A stretch of DNA of 64,000 nucleotides from Trachythela sp. YZ-2020 (taxonomy: Eukaryota; Cnidaria; Anthozoa; Malacalcyonacea; Clavulariidae): positions 2,232,001 through 2,296,000 of the forward strand of contig JADLSH010000231.1 in assembly GCA_016169945.1 (NCBI GenBank), written 5' to 3'. A program made the position numbers and the translations under genes. Shown piece by piece: positions 34,431 through 46,800 of the stretch; the stretch's first letter is position 1; each line of letters begins with the position of its first letter. The notes beneath the pieces are model-generated. The model did not search any database, was not told the origin of the DNA, and was given only the letters and a program-made list of their open reading frames with translations.

Positions 34431-37400
34431 CTGTTTGAGCCTTTATATCTCCGAAACTAAAAGTCTAAGCCAAAAACTAATCTAGAACTTACTAACTAGC
34501 TTTTCATGCCTTATCCGAATCAATAAAAACCCATTTTGGGTTTATAAGCACTTTAAGATCTTCAGATGTTTTAGTCCGGTAAAGAACTAAAGAGGTCTGT
34601 CATAGTTTTACAGAATTGCGGTTTTGGTGTTTATATGTAACTGTAAGGTTGAAATTTGGAGATAAGGAATATTTTTGATGATTTACTAAGTAAAAAAAGG
34701 GGCTATGGCCAGGATTAAGTGCTGGTTTCTAAAAATTTCATCAAATAACTGGCCAAATGTTTTATGGTTGTTCTCGCTTTGTCACCCTGGGAATATATTA
34801 ATTCAATAATTTTGATTCAATAATTAGTTGACAATACTTATTAATGTAGTAAACTGATATGTCAGCATGATTTCGTTGACACGAATATTCCACAAAGCAC
34901 AATGTTAATTGGTATAATGTGTATATAAAGGTTTCTGAGAAGTACTGGAATTGTAAATTTACGATAATATGACTATATGAGCAAATTTTCTCTCACAAAT
35001 TTCTAGCTCCTGGCCGAGTCGTGTACCGATCGAATGACGCATGCATGTATGCATAGCCATGGCCATAGGCTTGTGCTATTTTAATTGGCATTTTTAATCA
35101 TTGCCCCCTCGCAATTTACTTAACAATATTTCTCGCTGTGTCGACCTGGGAATTAATCCAATTATTTTGATTTATTTAAGACAACACTGTACTTGTACTT
35201 GTACTGGGCTGCTTGGACTACTACAGTACTAGCCTACGTAGCAGGCGTTTAGTGCGGGCGGGAGAAGCGAGGGCTGGAGAAAAATAAACGCCTGCCCAAA
35301 TGGCTATGACAAATGCGTTTTTGAACGAAAAAACTTCGGCTAAATTCCCATTGGTAAATTTTGTTGTTGGAAGTAATTAAGCGCAAATGTCAACAATCTC
35401 ACGTGTCGAGCCCCGTATTTGCAAATGCGTTCTGGATTAACACCGCAGATAGACTCACTAATGAGAAGCCAACACAACGTTTCCACCGTCAATATTTTCC
35501 TCCTTATTAAATTTAAACGATGTCGGTGCGATTATTGGCAGCTGAAAAGAACATTTTTGCAAATACGACAAAAATCATCTGCAACTTTTTCAGATGCATG
35601 CCTTTCTAACAGGTTTAGATTTGACTTTCTTTGTTGGGGTATACGTATTTACATTCGCAGCACTCGTGACCAAGAATACAATTAAGGCAATATTGCGGGA
35701 AATGTATAAATGCTTATAAATGCCGCGAAAGAACACACATGATCACAAATATAAATCTCAAAAGTGATTGGTAACGTGTAAAGTTGCTACTTACAAAACG
35801 TCAATCACGCTAAGTGGCCATTTGGGCAGCTTTTAGTTGCTTTGAGTCTCAAAGTGTTTGGCGAAAAAGACTCTTACAGTTAAATCTGCTCCATGTCTCT
35901 GTTGTCAATGAGCCATGTGTTGCTCTACTATACCTACAGTGTGTAGATATACCGCAGCCTGTCTTGTACACAGTAACAGTAATGTTATACGTAGTCTAAG
36001 AGGTTTACATTACATACGTTTTTCAATCGTTTAAAATACAAAATGAGGGGATGTCAAACTGAAAATTTTCATTTCTTTACATCCCTTGCCCTTGGACTCA
36101 GTCAGATATTCAGTTTAGATAAATTTGAATGTACTTCTCCTAAAATTAATATAAAATTCGTACATGCCCATGGCCATGATTAGGTGTCAGTATTTCCCAC
36201 TTAATTAAACGGTTTTTATGTCCACCGTCAATATTTAACGCCATTAGAAGTTTTAGAAATGGTTCTGATTGATATGGGTAAGAAGGATATTCGGCGGATA
36301 AGGAGGGACGGACGATATCATGAGAAACTAATTATGTGGCCATCTAGTGTTCAATCACAATTGTTCGTTATCATGCTGTTTCAGTTTGGTAAACAACTAA
36401 TTATATAAGTGCTGAGTTGCCAACCTGTTTGAGAAGTAAAACTGTATCATGTAATTTTCAAAGCCGCCATTCAGTGGTATTTACTTATGCAGATTATAAT
36501 CTTCGTCTATAGAAATTGCAAGATGAATGTACAAAAATATACAGAGCAGAAACATAATTGCTTTGCATTTGCAGCATTGACATGTCCTCGTCCATTGTGG
36601 GGCAACTGGTGAAGTTAAGTACTTAAGTTCAAATCTAAGTGGTGACATCGATCTATTTGCTCAAGCATGCATGAATAGCCATAGGCATTCGTCAGTTTGA
36701 TCCCTAGAGTGACATATCTTATTAATTATCGCCATTTCTCAGTGATGTTGGATGAAAATCTACGAAATTCCCTCGCTGGATCATTCTGACGGCTGCGAGG
36801 GAGGCTACCAACATACAAATTATTTTGTCCCAGTTGACTAATTAAACAAACATGATCAGGTCAAACCGCAAACAAAATTGTTATTCAAATTATAGACAAT
36901 TATCTACAGTATATAGGTAAATCTGAAAAATAACAAATTCGGAATCAGTATAGGAATCATGGTAATTTTGGGTAATTTACGAAAAATATTTTCCATATTT
37001 TTTGTGAAAATACCTGCCTGATACTATACCTGAGCGAGTTACCCAAATACATGGACACGAGTTAACACATCGTCTATAAAGAGGCTGTGATTGCAGCAGA
37101 CGTAGGTCACGCAATCCTGCAGAAATGCGAATTGCCAGTAAGGCTACACGGAGTTTGCTATAAATCATTGTTCAGTTGTAGCTGAGCCTTAATTCATTAA
37201 TTGCAAGGGACGTAAAACCGGACTGCATCCGAAGAAAAACCCTCGAAGCGCAGAAGACAACCAACTACAATCTACTTACATATTGAGTTTTCTAGCACAT
37301 CGAGGCTGCTGACGATAGTCACCCAACCTAAGGCTAAGGCAAATTAAGTGACACCGTACACTCTACAGCGGTGATATCATTTTATGACCACCTCATCAAC

Positions 37401-38089
37401 TAAACCCGACTAAACTAAATGAAATTGATCATATTCTTCCTATTCCTAGTCCTAGTGGTCCAGTATAAAGCATTAAAGGCTATATCTATTTTTTTCGTTA
37501 ATTGTTAGTACAGCCAGGAGAAAACTCGTAGAAACTATCTGCAACGCTTTGTCAAACATAAAATACTGTAAGCACTCATTTCACATCACATGCGACTGAA
37601 AATCTGCATATTGCAAGAAACAACCCCAATATTACAAATTTCTCTATATTTGTAAATGAATTTTTATTACTATTCACAACCCTTATAATGAGATGCGAAG
37701 TAAAATTAATCCATAAATTACCCTGTAACGGTTGACGGAGCACAGACACATGTATCTCATGTATATTACGTTGCAGTGGGTATAAATACTGAGGAAATCC
37801 TCTCGTTTTGCTCAGTTTCTTTCCAGCGGACAAGTGAGAAAGGAAAACTTTTTTCTTTGGCGTTTTACGACACACGTAAATCATGATAGATGTACAGTTT
37901 CCCGAAGGCGAAGACAACTATAGTGAAGGATCAACGACGACCGGTGGCACCAGGACGGTGTTGAATTCGTGGTGGGTACTGACAACAATAACCAAGAACT
38001 TGAGGTATATCATTAAAGTAACATTGAGAGGCCGCTGCACGCTTACTGTACGTTCTGTTCCACCAACGTGTATATGGCGACAATTCGCC

Positions 38090-39160
38090 AGAATATTTTC
38101 TGTAAAGTGATTCCTTCGGCGGGATGGTTCGAAGGTTGATTGCAGTTAATATTGTAGTATGTATGTGGGCGAGTGTTCGCCAGAATATTTTCTGTAAAGT
38201 GATTCCTTCGGCGGGATGGTTCGAAGGTTGATTGCAGTTAATATTGTAGTATGTATGTGGGCGAGTTTGCGCCAGAATATTTTCTGTAAAGTGATTCCTT
38301 CGGCGGGATGGTTCGAAGGTTGATTGCAGTTAATATTGTAGTGTTTATGTGGGCGAGTTTTCGCCAGAATATTTTCTGTAAAGTGATTCCTTCGGCGGGA
38401 TGGTTCGAAGGTTGATTGCAGTTAATATTGTAGTATGTATGTGGGCGAGTATTTCGCCGGAATTCATATTTTCTGTAAAGTGATTCCTTCGGCGGGATGG
38501 TTCGAAGGTTGATTGCAGTTAATATTGTAGACATGTGTGATGTGGACGAGTTTTCGCTAGAATATTTTTCTGTAGTTAGTTCGAAGGTTGATTGCAGTTA
38601 ATATTGTAGTGTTTATGTGGGCGAGTTTTCGCCAGAATACTTTGTGTGTAAAATTGTGAATAATTGTCCCTTCGGCACAATGTTCGTAGGTTAATTACAA
38701 TCAATGTGGTTGTGTATACGTGGGGACGCATGCATGTGGGCGAGTTTTCACCAGAGTATTTCTCTGTAAAGGGATTACCTTCGCGGGATAGTTCAAGGGT
38801 TAATAACAATCCATATTGTGGTGGAAATGTGGGCGAGTACTCCCCCAGAGTATTTTCTGTGTAAAGTGATTCCTTCGCGGCATGGTTTGAAGGTTGATTG
38901 CAATCATAGTGTACATCTGTACATGTGGGCGACATTTTCTCCCAGAGTATTTTGATTCTGTACAGTGATTCCTTCGCTGGATGGTTTGAACGTTATTTAC
39001 AGTCCATATTGTAGTGTCAATGTGGTCAGTCAAGTTTTTTCCCTAGAGCCAGTACATTTTCTGTAAAATGATTCCTTCGACGGGATGGTTCGAAAGTAAA
39101 TTGCAGCACGGGATTGCAGTTAATATTGTAATATGATGCGAGCGAGTTTTCCAAAGAAAC
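38090..39160. repeat. Tandem repeat array, unit about 92 bp, roughly 11 copies
   Basis: Units begin near ATTTTCTGTAAAGTGATTCC, then CGGCGGGATGGTTCGAAGG, TTGATTGCAGTTAATATTG and GTGGGCGAGTTTTCGCCAG. The first four or five (38094, 38186, 38279, 38370) are nearly identical; units become shorter or more diverged to the right. GGGCGAGTTTTCGCC can form a small hairpin in each. No convincing protein; minus-strand frames just read the repeat. Confidence 0.93.
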
Positions 39161-40480
39161 TTTTCTGTAAAACGTGGCCCACAGGCCAGTTCACGTTCAC
39201 TGCCCAGTTATGCTGGTCGTGGTCGGACATCTATCTCTGACATTTAATGCTGCTTTTATTGTCATCAACCTGGCCCTTTTTTCGATCGAACTCAGCCGGT
39301 GTGAAACGCAGAGGAGATTTGGCCGCGCAGACCGTAGCTGTAGGCAACCACACCACAAATACAAGACAATAAAGACTCAATGGCGGAGTCGTGTATTTTC
39401 CTATATTGAGATACTATATGTCAATGTTAGACAGTTAAAGTGTGTACAGCAGTTGTTTTCATATAACTATGATTTCAGATGTACCGTGTACGCTTCGCAT
39501 AAGCGATGTTTGATCTTACCTATATGGCAGTCGCGGTGCTAACAGAATGTTTAAGATTATTATAATATAAAAAGAAGAAAACAAACAAAATATTCTTTTT
39601 GTGGGAGATTTTTTAACCTTGGCTGGCGAGTTGTGACAGTTTAGAAATGGGTACCTAAACAAACCCTCTCGGTTTACCGGGCTAAGCTGCCATCTCCTCG
39701 CTGGCTTTGGTTGGGGACTTTCCTAGTCTTATTTTTTGTTCGTTTGATATGGTCAATCATCCCAGGTGCAATTTGGCCTTGGGAATGTGATGAACAGTTT
39801 GATTCTAGGGTCATTGAGGTAGCGATGGGAAAATATGCTACGATGAAATGGGTTGATTCGCAGGGAAGTCCCACCAATGCCAGCGGGGAGGTGGTGGCCA
39901 ATGGCCACTTAGCTCTGGGTGTAGAACGCATTATGTGGCAAATGTCCGCGACTTAGTTTTTCGCAACCCAGCCTCTTTTTGGCACGGCGAATTACTCACG
40001 AATGTTGCGTATTGTCTTTGCCGAGGAAGAGTACGTTGTGCGTTGCGTTCGGTAGAGTTCGTTCAAGGGTAGAAACTATGATTCTGATCATCACACAGAA
40101 TCTGGCACCCCTGTCTGGTCTACCACAAAGTATCCGGCACTTCCATCTATCCAGTAAGAGGTATATTTTTGCTTGTGACCAAGCCTATTTCAAGACATTT
40201 CCAATCACATTTGGGGAAAGATTTTGATCAAAATGTCTGTGGACAATGTCTGTGGCAATCTGCACACGGCAATTTGACTATAAGGGGCATCTAGCGTTAT
40301 ATGTATATAGTACAGCCGTTATTTGTCGACCTTTCCTGTGGCTAGTTAATTATTTTGCCAGCCGACAACGAAGGGTGATATCTGATGTTTTTATTTCATT
40401 TACGTCGTCCGCTTCTGAGGCGCGCGTTCGGATACACCTGAAGCAGATGAACGCAGATCATGAATGTGCGGAATGTGTTT
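39161..40480. other. Unassigned interior of element E
   Basis: Open frames at 39174-39542 and 39711-39956 do not resemble families I know. Nothing else stands out. Confidence 0.4.
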
Positions 40481-41310
40481 CCTAGACTCACTGGAGCTGA
40501 TTTGGCTGAGATCATGGTCACATCGGCTGGTTCATGATCATACTGCCCTGTAAAGCCTTTGACCAGATAGACCACCATATCCTTATGAAGAAAATGGACG
40601 AAATGGCGATAGAGCCCATCTTGATTGCTTGGGTGAGAAGTTTCCTGACTGGCAGAAAACAGCGAGTAAAGATAGGAAACTGTACTTCTAGCCTTGAACA
40701 GGTAATCGGTGGTGTCCTCAACGCACTGTCTTAGGTCCGATGCTGTTCATGATAATGATTTATTAATTGAATGGAACGGAATTAAGCAGTGGTGTGAAAA
40801 TAATAACATGTCTCTAAAACATTTCTCTAAACACTCGGAAGTGCAAAGAAATCCTTGTTTGCTTTTGGAAATCAAATCCAAACTTCTCTCCGATGACTGT
40901 TGGCGAACAGCCCATTGAGGTGGCAAAGTCAGCAAAATTGCTTGGCGTAATATTTAGTGGTGACACGGAACGACCACATGACTTACATCATGAAAAGTCT
41001 TCAAAAACGTCTTTACATGCTAAGACTTCTTAAATTAAGCGAGCTTGCGCTGACACTAAAATTTTGATTGAAGTCTACGTAACATGCATCAGACCAATCT
41101 TGGAGTATTGCGCCCAAATTTGGCATTATAACATCCCACAATACTTATTGAAAATTTTGAAAGGATCCAGTCAAGGCTTTCAAAATCATCAGCCCATCAC
41201 TAGCATACGACGATGCTTTGGCAGTATTCAGTATTCCAACCGTGAAAGCCCTAGTCACAATTTACGTGTTTGGCAGGGCGTCAATTACTTAAACGCTTTG
41301 TGTGTGCCCT
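40480..41310 (+). pseudogene. Degraded LINE reverse transcriptase fragment
   Basis: KAFDQIDHHILMKKM (RT motif A), then WVRSFLTGRKQRVKIGN at 40640, are recognisable non-LTR RT motifs. Later frames show EWNGIKQWCENNNMSLN near 40770 and CIRPILEYCAQIWH at 41085. The YxDD region and several frames are broken, and both ends are missing. It is a third LINE lineage in the window, more decayed than the others. Confidence 0.8.
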
Positions 41311-41578
41311 AAATTTTATCCGACAACATTACGACCAGTCCTAATTAGCATAGACAGAGTAACCATTGTATAGTTTTGGATAGTTTGGGGTATAGATTGG
41401 GTGAGATTGGGGTTTTAATGATAAGGAATGGGGCTATAATAATAGATTATTGGTTGGTAATTGAGGGCGAAGTGTTGCCTATGTGAGTTGTATGAAAGAA
41501 GGCTAAGGTAGCGCGGATCACTATTATCCCATACCTTAATTTAACTGAGCATGACTGAGAGGGTTGTGAATAGAATAC

Positions 41579-41903
41579 TATTCACAACCCTTATAATGAG
41601 ATGCGAAGTAAAATTAATCCATAAATTACCCTGTAACGGTTGACGGAGCACAGACACATGTATCTCATGTATATTACGTTGCAGTGGGTATAAATACTGA
41701 GGAAATCCTCTAGTTTTGCTCAGTTTCTTTCCAGCGGACAAGTGAGAAAGGAAAACGACCCACCCACCCGCCCACCCTTGATTTACGTGGGTCGTAAAAC
41801 TTCGCCACCCCTAAGCCACGCTTTTCAAGCTTGGCTTACTCCGCTGGATCACTATTATCCCATACCTTAATTTAACTGAGCATGACTGAGAGGGTTGTGA
41901 ATA
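41579..41903. mobile_element. Short relative of element E (325 bp) with 6-bp target duplication
   Basis: Same 13-bp inverted ends as element E and flanked by GAATAC on both sides (41573-41578, 41904-41909). Its first about 180 bp and last about 60 bp equal those of E, so it looks like an internally deleted derivative inserted right beside its parent. The middle has a GGGTCGTAAAACTTCGCC and AAGCCACGC...TGGCTT hairpin. Confidence 0.8.
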
Positions 41904-42394
41904 GAATACTATTTAATAACATTTTTTCTTATCTCCCAAACCCAAAACTTTCTCATCGGATTTGGAAAAATTACCAGTCAAGGTATTATTGGAGAAAAGT
42001 GGGGTTTGTCCGGACCTTTCCCCAGTTGCCTCGATATAAAGTAGTTCAAGACGAAACTGGAAGCGATTACGAAAATGCAACCATAGCCCGCATAGGATTA
42101 CACCAGTGCTGTAGAACTAAATTCATAACTAGGGGGACTCTCTAGACGAGCATGTTAACAAGGATGAAAACATTCGGGACGTCATAAGTAACCGTTCAAT
42201 CCCATAACATTTCTTTACTATATTCATGCCTGAAATAGTCATAAGTGATATCGATGTTTGGAAAACTGAGTGTCGAGTTGCCAACATGTCTGAGAAAACT
42301 GCATTATGATTTATGTGACTTTCAAAGACGGTATTCAGCCGTACTTAGTAAAGCAGATTCTAATCTTCGTTAATTGTCAGCTATTAATTAACAA

Positions 42395-42655
42395 TTATTG
42401 GATGAGGTTGAGCATGATCGCTGCAAAGCGAAGCTGAGGTGGATAACGCAAACTGATGCTCGATAATTCTCGATATCATGCGAAAACGAATTCAATAATT
42501 GTTTTATTATGCATTTATAAACGCAGAGGCCTTTAGAGAGTTTTGTAGGGAACAAAAAATTATGTCACCTACAGATAATTTTCAATGTCGTGTAGGTGGC
42601 AAGCCATTGAGAATTATCTGTAGGTTTTTAGCCAATCACAATCGAGATTGCATCA
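42395..42655. mobile_element. Inverted-repeat DNA between duplication copies 2 and 3
   Basis: Contains a stretch related to the palindrome at 5095-5205 (GCGAAGCTGAGGTGGATAA) and a hairpin whose arms are ACAGATAATT...TCAATG and CATTGAGAATTATCTGT (42570-42625). It sits at the boundary where segment d of copy 2 meets segment a of copy 3. Confidence 0.55.
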
Positions 42656-42910
42656 GTAATCTCGAGTTCACAACTATTCAAGGGTTAGTTTCCTGCGGGG
42701 GAATGGAAGATCCTGAGAAACCTTCCAGGCACAAGAGAACCAACCACAACTTGACCTACATGAGTTTGAATTTTTAGCATAGAGCATAAGTGCAGTCGCT
42801 CAACCTAAATCTTCTTCCGTCAACCTGCAGTTGCAGACGTATGTCAGTGGTAAGGGTCAGCACGATAAGCGCATCTGTGTATAAATGTCGACCATGGCAC
42901 TATTACTTAC

Positions 42911-43268
42911 CTGGGTCGGTTAAGATCGCATTCGTCAACGCAGCAACAGGAGGGTGGAGACCCAATTCTTTGGCGTCAACCTCGGGAAGGCCATGAGGAT
43001 GACCTTTCATAGCTGATTTTTCATCTGCAGCTGGTGGATGTTCTTTCAACATGAGGTCTAACTTGTTCTTGTATTTTGTCTCGAGTTCCTTGATTAAGCC
43101 AGCCAACCATTTTTCAGTGACCTTCCTATCAGAAGGAAGCCACTGCCCAATAGGTTGAGGTTTGCCACGCTTGGAGCTCATGATAACGCACTTTGTGTTT
43201 CGCTGCTTGTACAATGCAGAATGACAAATTTCGATCAAGTGGCTGTACTTTAAACTGAATTTTGTCAT
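42911..43268 (-). other. Decarboxylase exon 1, copy 3
   Basis: Open, same donor and phase as the other copies. It differs from copy 2 by two conservative residues after the MSSKRG start at 43181 (Asp to Glu in KVTEKW, Gln to Glu in LKEHPP). If it is used, the first intron would be about 23.6 kb to the acceptor at 19316. No exons 2-4 of its own are visible downstream on this strand. Confidence 0.8.
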
Positions 43269-43858
43269 TAACGCATGCGCAGTTTAGTTGCGGTTACCTA
43301 GTGATGAATTGATAGCAGTCTTTTGTCTTTATGTCGCAAATGTGTGTTTAAGTGGTGATATTTTCTATGGTTGGTGCTAATTGCACAAAAACAAATCAAT
43401 CATCAGCATATTTATCGCCATGCAAGCTAATCTACAATGAACAGACACCTAACGTAGTGTTCAAATCACATGCAGTGAAAGACATTCTATAAATGCACGC
43501 TGTATTAGAATTTCTCGCTGTGTCAAAGCCTGGTGAGATACGAGTAAAGTCTGGTTCTCATTCATCGGCGATGGTCTGGGAAGTAAAACGTACCTGCATT
43601 ACAAAGCCGCTATAGATTAGTGCCGAGGATTACTGGATTAGTGCAATACAGTATATTAATCAAGATCTCATCTTCACCAATTGCAATTTTACTCTCCTTC
43701 AGTCAGTCTAAATTGCAGGTTGCGGGTTAAGCCGTGAAGATTGGTGCAGCTGGGCGGTCGAGTTTTGGAGTCAGTTTGGTCAGAGTGTGGACCCCAGGTT
43801 AGGGTAAAGTGTTGATCGATACGCGAGCTAGATTCAAGATTATTTTATTGTCTAAAAT

Positions 43859-46800
43859 CACTGAGCTAAATATATCTGGAGGACGTGCTGCTAATGTATG
43901 CCAGGCAGAAAAGTGAAGCCAAAAACATGGCGGATTTTGACGTCAAATGACGCCATTGCCATGACGACTGGTCCCAAATGCCAATGGTAATTACCACTGA
44001 CCAGGCTCAATTCTGAGCCCGCTACAATATTCACACCCCCCTGGTTTTTGAAAAAATATAAATTTAACCAGCTTTTGCCGTGAAATCTCGATGTTTTGGA
44101 ATTTTCGATATATTTTTTCGACCTTTAACAATTTATTTGAAGACATACAAGTCGTACACGATATTCTCGTCCATGAAAGACAGCAAACAAAGATTAAAAC
44201 CTCGAGAAATGTGGGAAAAGACGGTGTTTGAACTTTGAAGCGATGCTGCAGTAACCAGTATAGCTGACAGGTATATTTTATTAATTTCACCGTTCACATA
44301 TACCTCGACATAACTATGGATATTTCGTGAAAAAATGGCAAGACTGATGATAAAATATACTTTATTTGTTATAATTGTTTATAAGCAAACCGTCCCCTTG
44401 TAGGCTTGTACAGCATGAGTATTAAAAATGTCCTATTTTAGCCATGAGTATTTGTAGAAACTAGTCAAACCACAATACTATAAGCTTTGTTTTTTACTCG
44501 ATGTTCCCCACAAAGCAAAGGGGTATTTTGTATAAAAATGTTAGAATTTCATATTTTCAATTTTATACTAGTTTGTCAGTTAGTTGTATATTTGGGCTTA
44601 GAAATATTTTTCTGTCAGCTGTATATAATGCTTAATTAAATTATGGTGCCCTTAGGTTGGGGTGCGCCAATCTTTAAGATTCTTAGGTTGGGTATATTCT
44701 TCATTTACCACAACTGTGGTGATTGTATTTCCTACATTTTCTGATATGACTTTTTATCATGAACTAGTGAAGAGTATCCGGGATAATTGCCCACAAGTGC
44801 ATGCACCCACAGTTCTAGTGTATCAACAATCTTTTGTTCTCTTGCCAGGATATAATAACATGCTTTACCCCTTTAACAACTGATTGTACCCTACCATGGA
44901 AGAGTAAAATCGTCTGGCATTTGACAGAGTAAAATACTCCCAGACACTGGCAAATTGTTTTGTTAACTCACTAACAGTGTTTTCAGTAATTATTGTCATA
45001 GCAGGCTGAATTTCAAAAATAGGTGTCTGTTCTCAAAATTTCCAGATGAAAGACAGATATAGATTTTGCAAATAAATAAAGAAATAGGCGGCTTTGAAAG
45101 GCCTAATAGCATAGACAGATTTTCATATTTATTTCTAGGGGGGTGCCAGAAGTTTTCGGGGGGTGAGCTGGCGAGGTAACACAAGGCGTCACCAAACGTT
45201 GTGCTCAGCCCCCAGTGAGGTCAGGGTGGAGCCGGTAATAGGCAGCGGTAAACGCGGTAACTGCCTCTTATTGAAAACACTGCACTAACTGGCAGTACCC
45301 TAGTACATATACAAAGGAAACATAAAGCCAGATTTCCATTAATTAAAATTACAACCACAAAATCTGGACCAGTTGCATTTGCAGTCTATTTTTACAATTT
45401 TGCAACAAGGCAATTGTGACAATTACTATTTGAGCCATTATCTGGCAGTACCCAACCACTGAAGAGAAAAATTAGCCTTTCTCACACCACCATTTTTGGG
45501 GTACTGCCTTCTCCAGATCAGATAATGTAAGCACTGAAAATGTGATTTTCCATAAAACAGTGTAGTTGTAAGTATAAGCATTGTGGTGTTAGATTTTTCA
45601 CAGCATTTATAAAACAATACCCCAAAAATGGCAGATTTGGGCCTTTGTGAGAAAGGCTAATTGTCTGGCATTGGATAGTTAAGTACTAAAGTAGGGGTCT
45701 TTGCCAAATAATAAGTTAACAAGAGACACTGGCAGATAGTTTTCTTAACCCATTAACTGGTAGTACCTTACCACAGACTAGTACATATGTTTGTCATTAG
45801 ACAAAGGAAAATACTAAAGTAATGCATCTAGGCGCTTTGCCAGCTAATGGGTTAATGGAACCCAGGCTTGACTAACAGAACAAATCAGTAAGTCACAGTA
45901 ATTTATAAATATATATTTGTAACAAAAGGAGGATAAATTCATTTTAGCAACAAACAATCACAAACAATTAAATAAGTAACTTCTTCCTTGGATTTTGCAA
46001 AAAAAACAACATGGGGATTTGACATTTTTGATTGAGCGAGTATCAAATTCCCCATCCACAGGTCAAAAATCTCTATCAAGTTGGAAAGAGACCTCAGTGG
46101 CGAGTCACTACTCACTTGCATTGCATCAGCTGATTGGTATGCAATACTATGCATGGTGTCAAATTCCCTTAGTTTGTCCCTCCCCTTGGACTTAACATTG
46201 ACAGGTGCATAAAAGGTTAAGACAATCACAGAGCAAAATGTGTAAAGTTACTGTAAAGTTGTCATTACATTGTTATGCCAGTACTTTTAAATATTATTTG
46301 ATATTTCATTTATATACATTTCTATCTGTACTAGTGTGAAATTGTTCCATAATTATATAGGTTATAATAGAGACAGACGATTCGGAACAGACTTGTCCAA
46401 CAATCGGAAAGGCAATGAAAGCATGTGCCACATATCCAGCATACTATTCCTATATATTGAAATTATAAAATGTTATTAGGTGCTAAAACATGTGGGGTCA
46501 TGCAAAATTGGGAGAAATATATTGTATTGGTGGGTTTCACCACATGTTACAGGGCAGCAGATGGTGGTCAACAGCAACTTCAGAAGCGTTGGCACTTATA
46601 GGAGCAAGAAAATGAAACTACATCTCTCAATTTTATATATTTGCTTTCAAATACAAGACTACTATGCATAATGAAAACAATTATCATTATTTTTTCACTT
46701 TGATAAATGCAGGTTGACCACCAATTGCATGATAATGCTCAGTGAAACCCACCTAGTAGACACTGTGGATTCAAAATTCTCTATAAATTCAAACAGTACA

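Larger units (their letters stand above)
28148..34552. mobile_element. 6.4-kb TTAA-flanked TIR element containing nested insertions
   Basis: The uninterrupted site is visible in copy 1 at 24633 (GTGGTTCCATTAAGATCTTC). Here that site is split: TTAA at 28144-28147, then AGTGCTTATAAACCC, and at the other end GGGTTTATAAGCACT then TTAA at 34553-34556. The inverted ends match for about 120 bp (down to GATATAAAGGCTCAAA). TTAA duplication fits piggyBac or Kolobok. No transposase is recognisable. Inside lie the Penelope-like foldback and a second palindrome, so much of the length is nested DNA. Confidence 0.88.
37671..41572. mobile_element. TIR element E, 3.9 kb, holding a minisatellite and a LINE fragment
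   Basis: It starts TATTCACAACCCT and ends AGGGTTGTGAATA, a 13-bp perfect inverted terminus. Its first about 180 bp and last about 60 bp are repeated in the short element that follows. It interrupts segment c/d of duplication copy 2, whereas copy 3 runs past the same place with a different insertion. Inside are the 92-bp repeat array, an unassigned stretch (39170-40480) and a degraded LINE RT. No transposase is visible. Confidence 0.75.
25485..42390. repeat. Tandem segmental duplication, copy 2 (segments a-d, interrupted)
   Basis: Segment a: 25489-28147. Then a TTAA-flanked insertion to 34552. Segment b: 34553-35420. Segment c: 35421-37670. Then TIR elements to 41903. Segment d: about 41911-42390. 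Segments c and d match copy 3 (49140-50710 and 51019-51712); copy 2 has about 600 bp (roughly 36048-36640) that copy 3 lacks. No gene other than exon 1 copy 2 is recognisable in it. Confidence 0.85.

Noticed and set aside
38180..38230. GGTTCGAA words as tRNA B boxes
   Set aside because: No acceptor stem, anticodon arm or A box is present around them in the 92-bp unit.
38090..39160. Regular spacing suggesting a CRISPR-like array
   Set aside because: The whole unit repeats with no unique spacers, and the genome is eukaryotic; it is a minisatellite.
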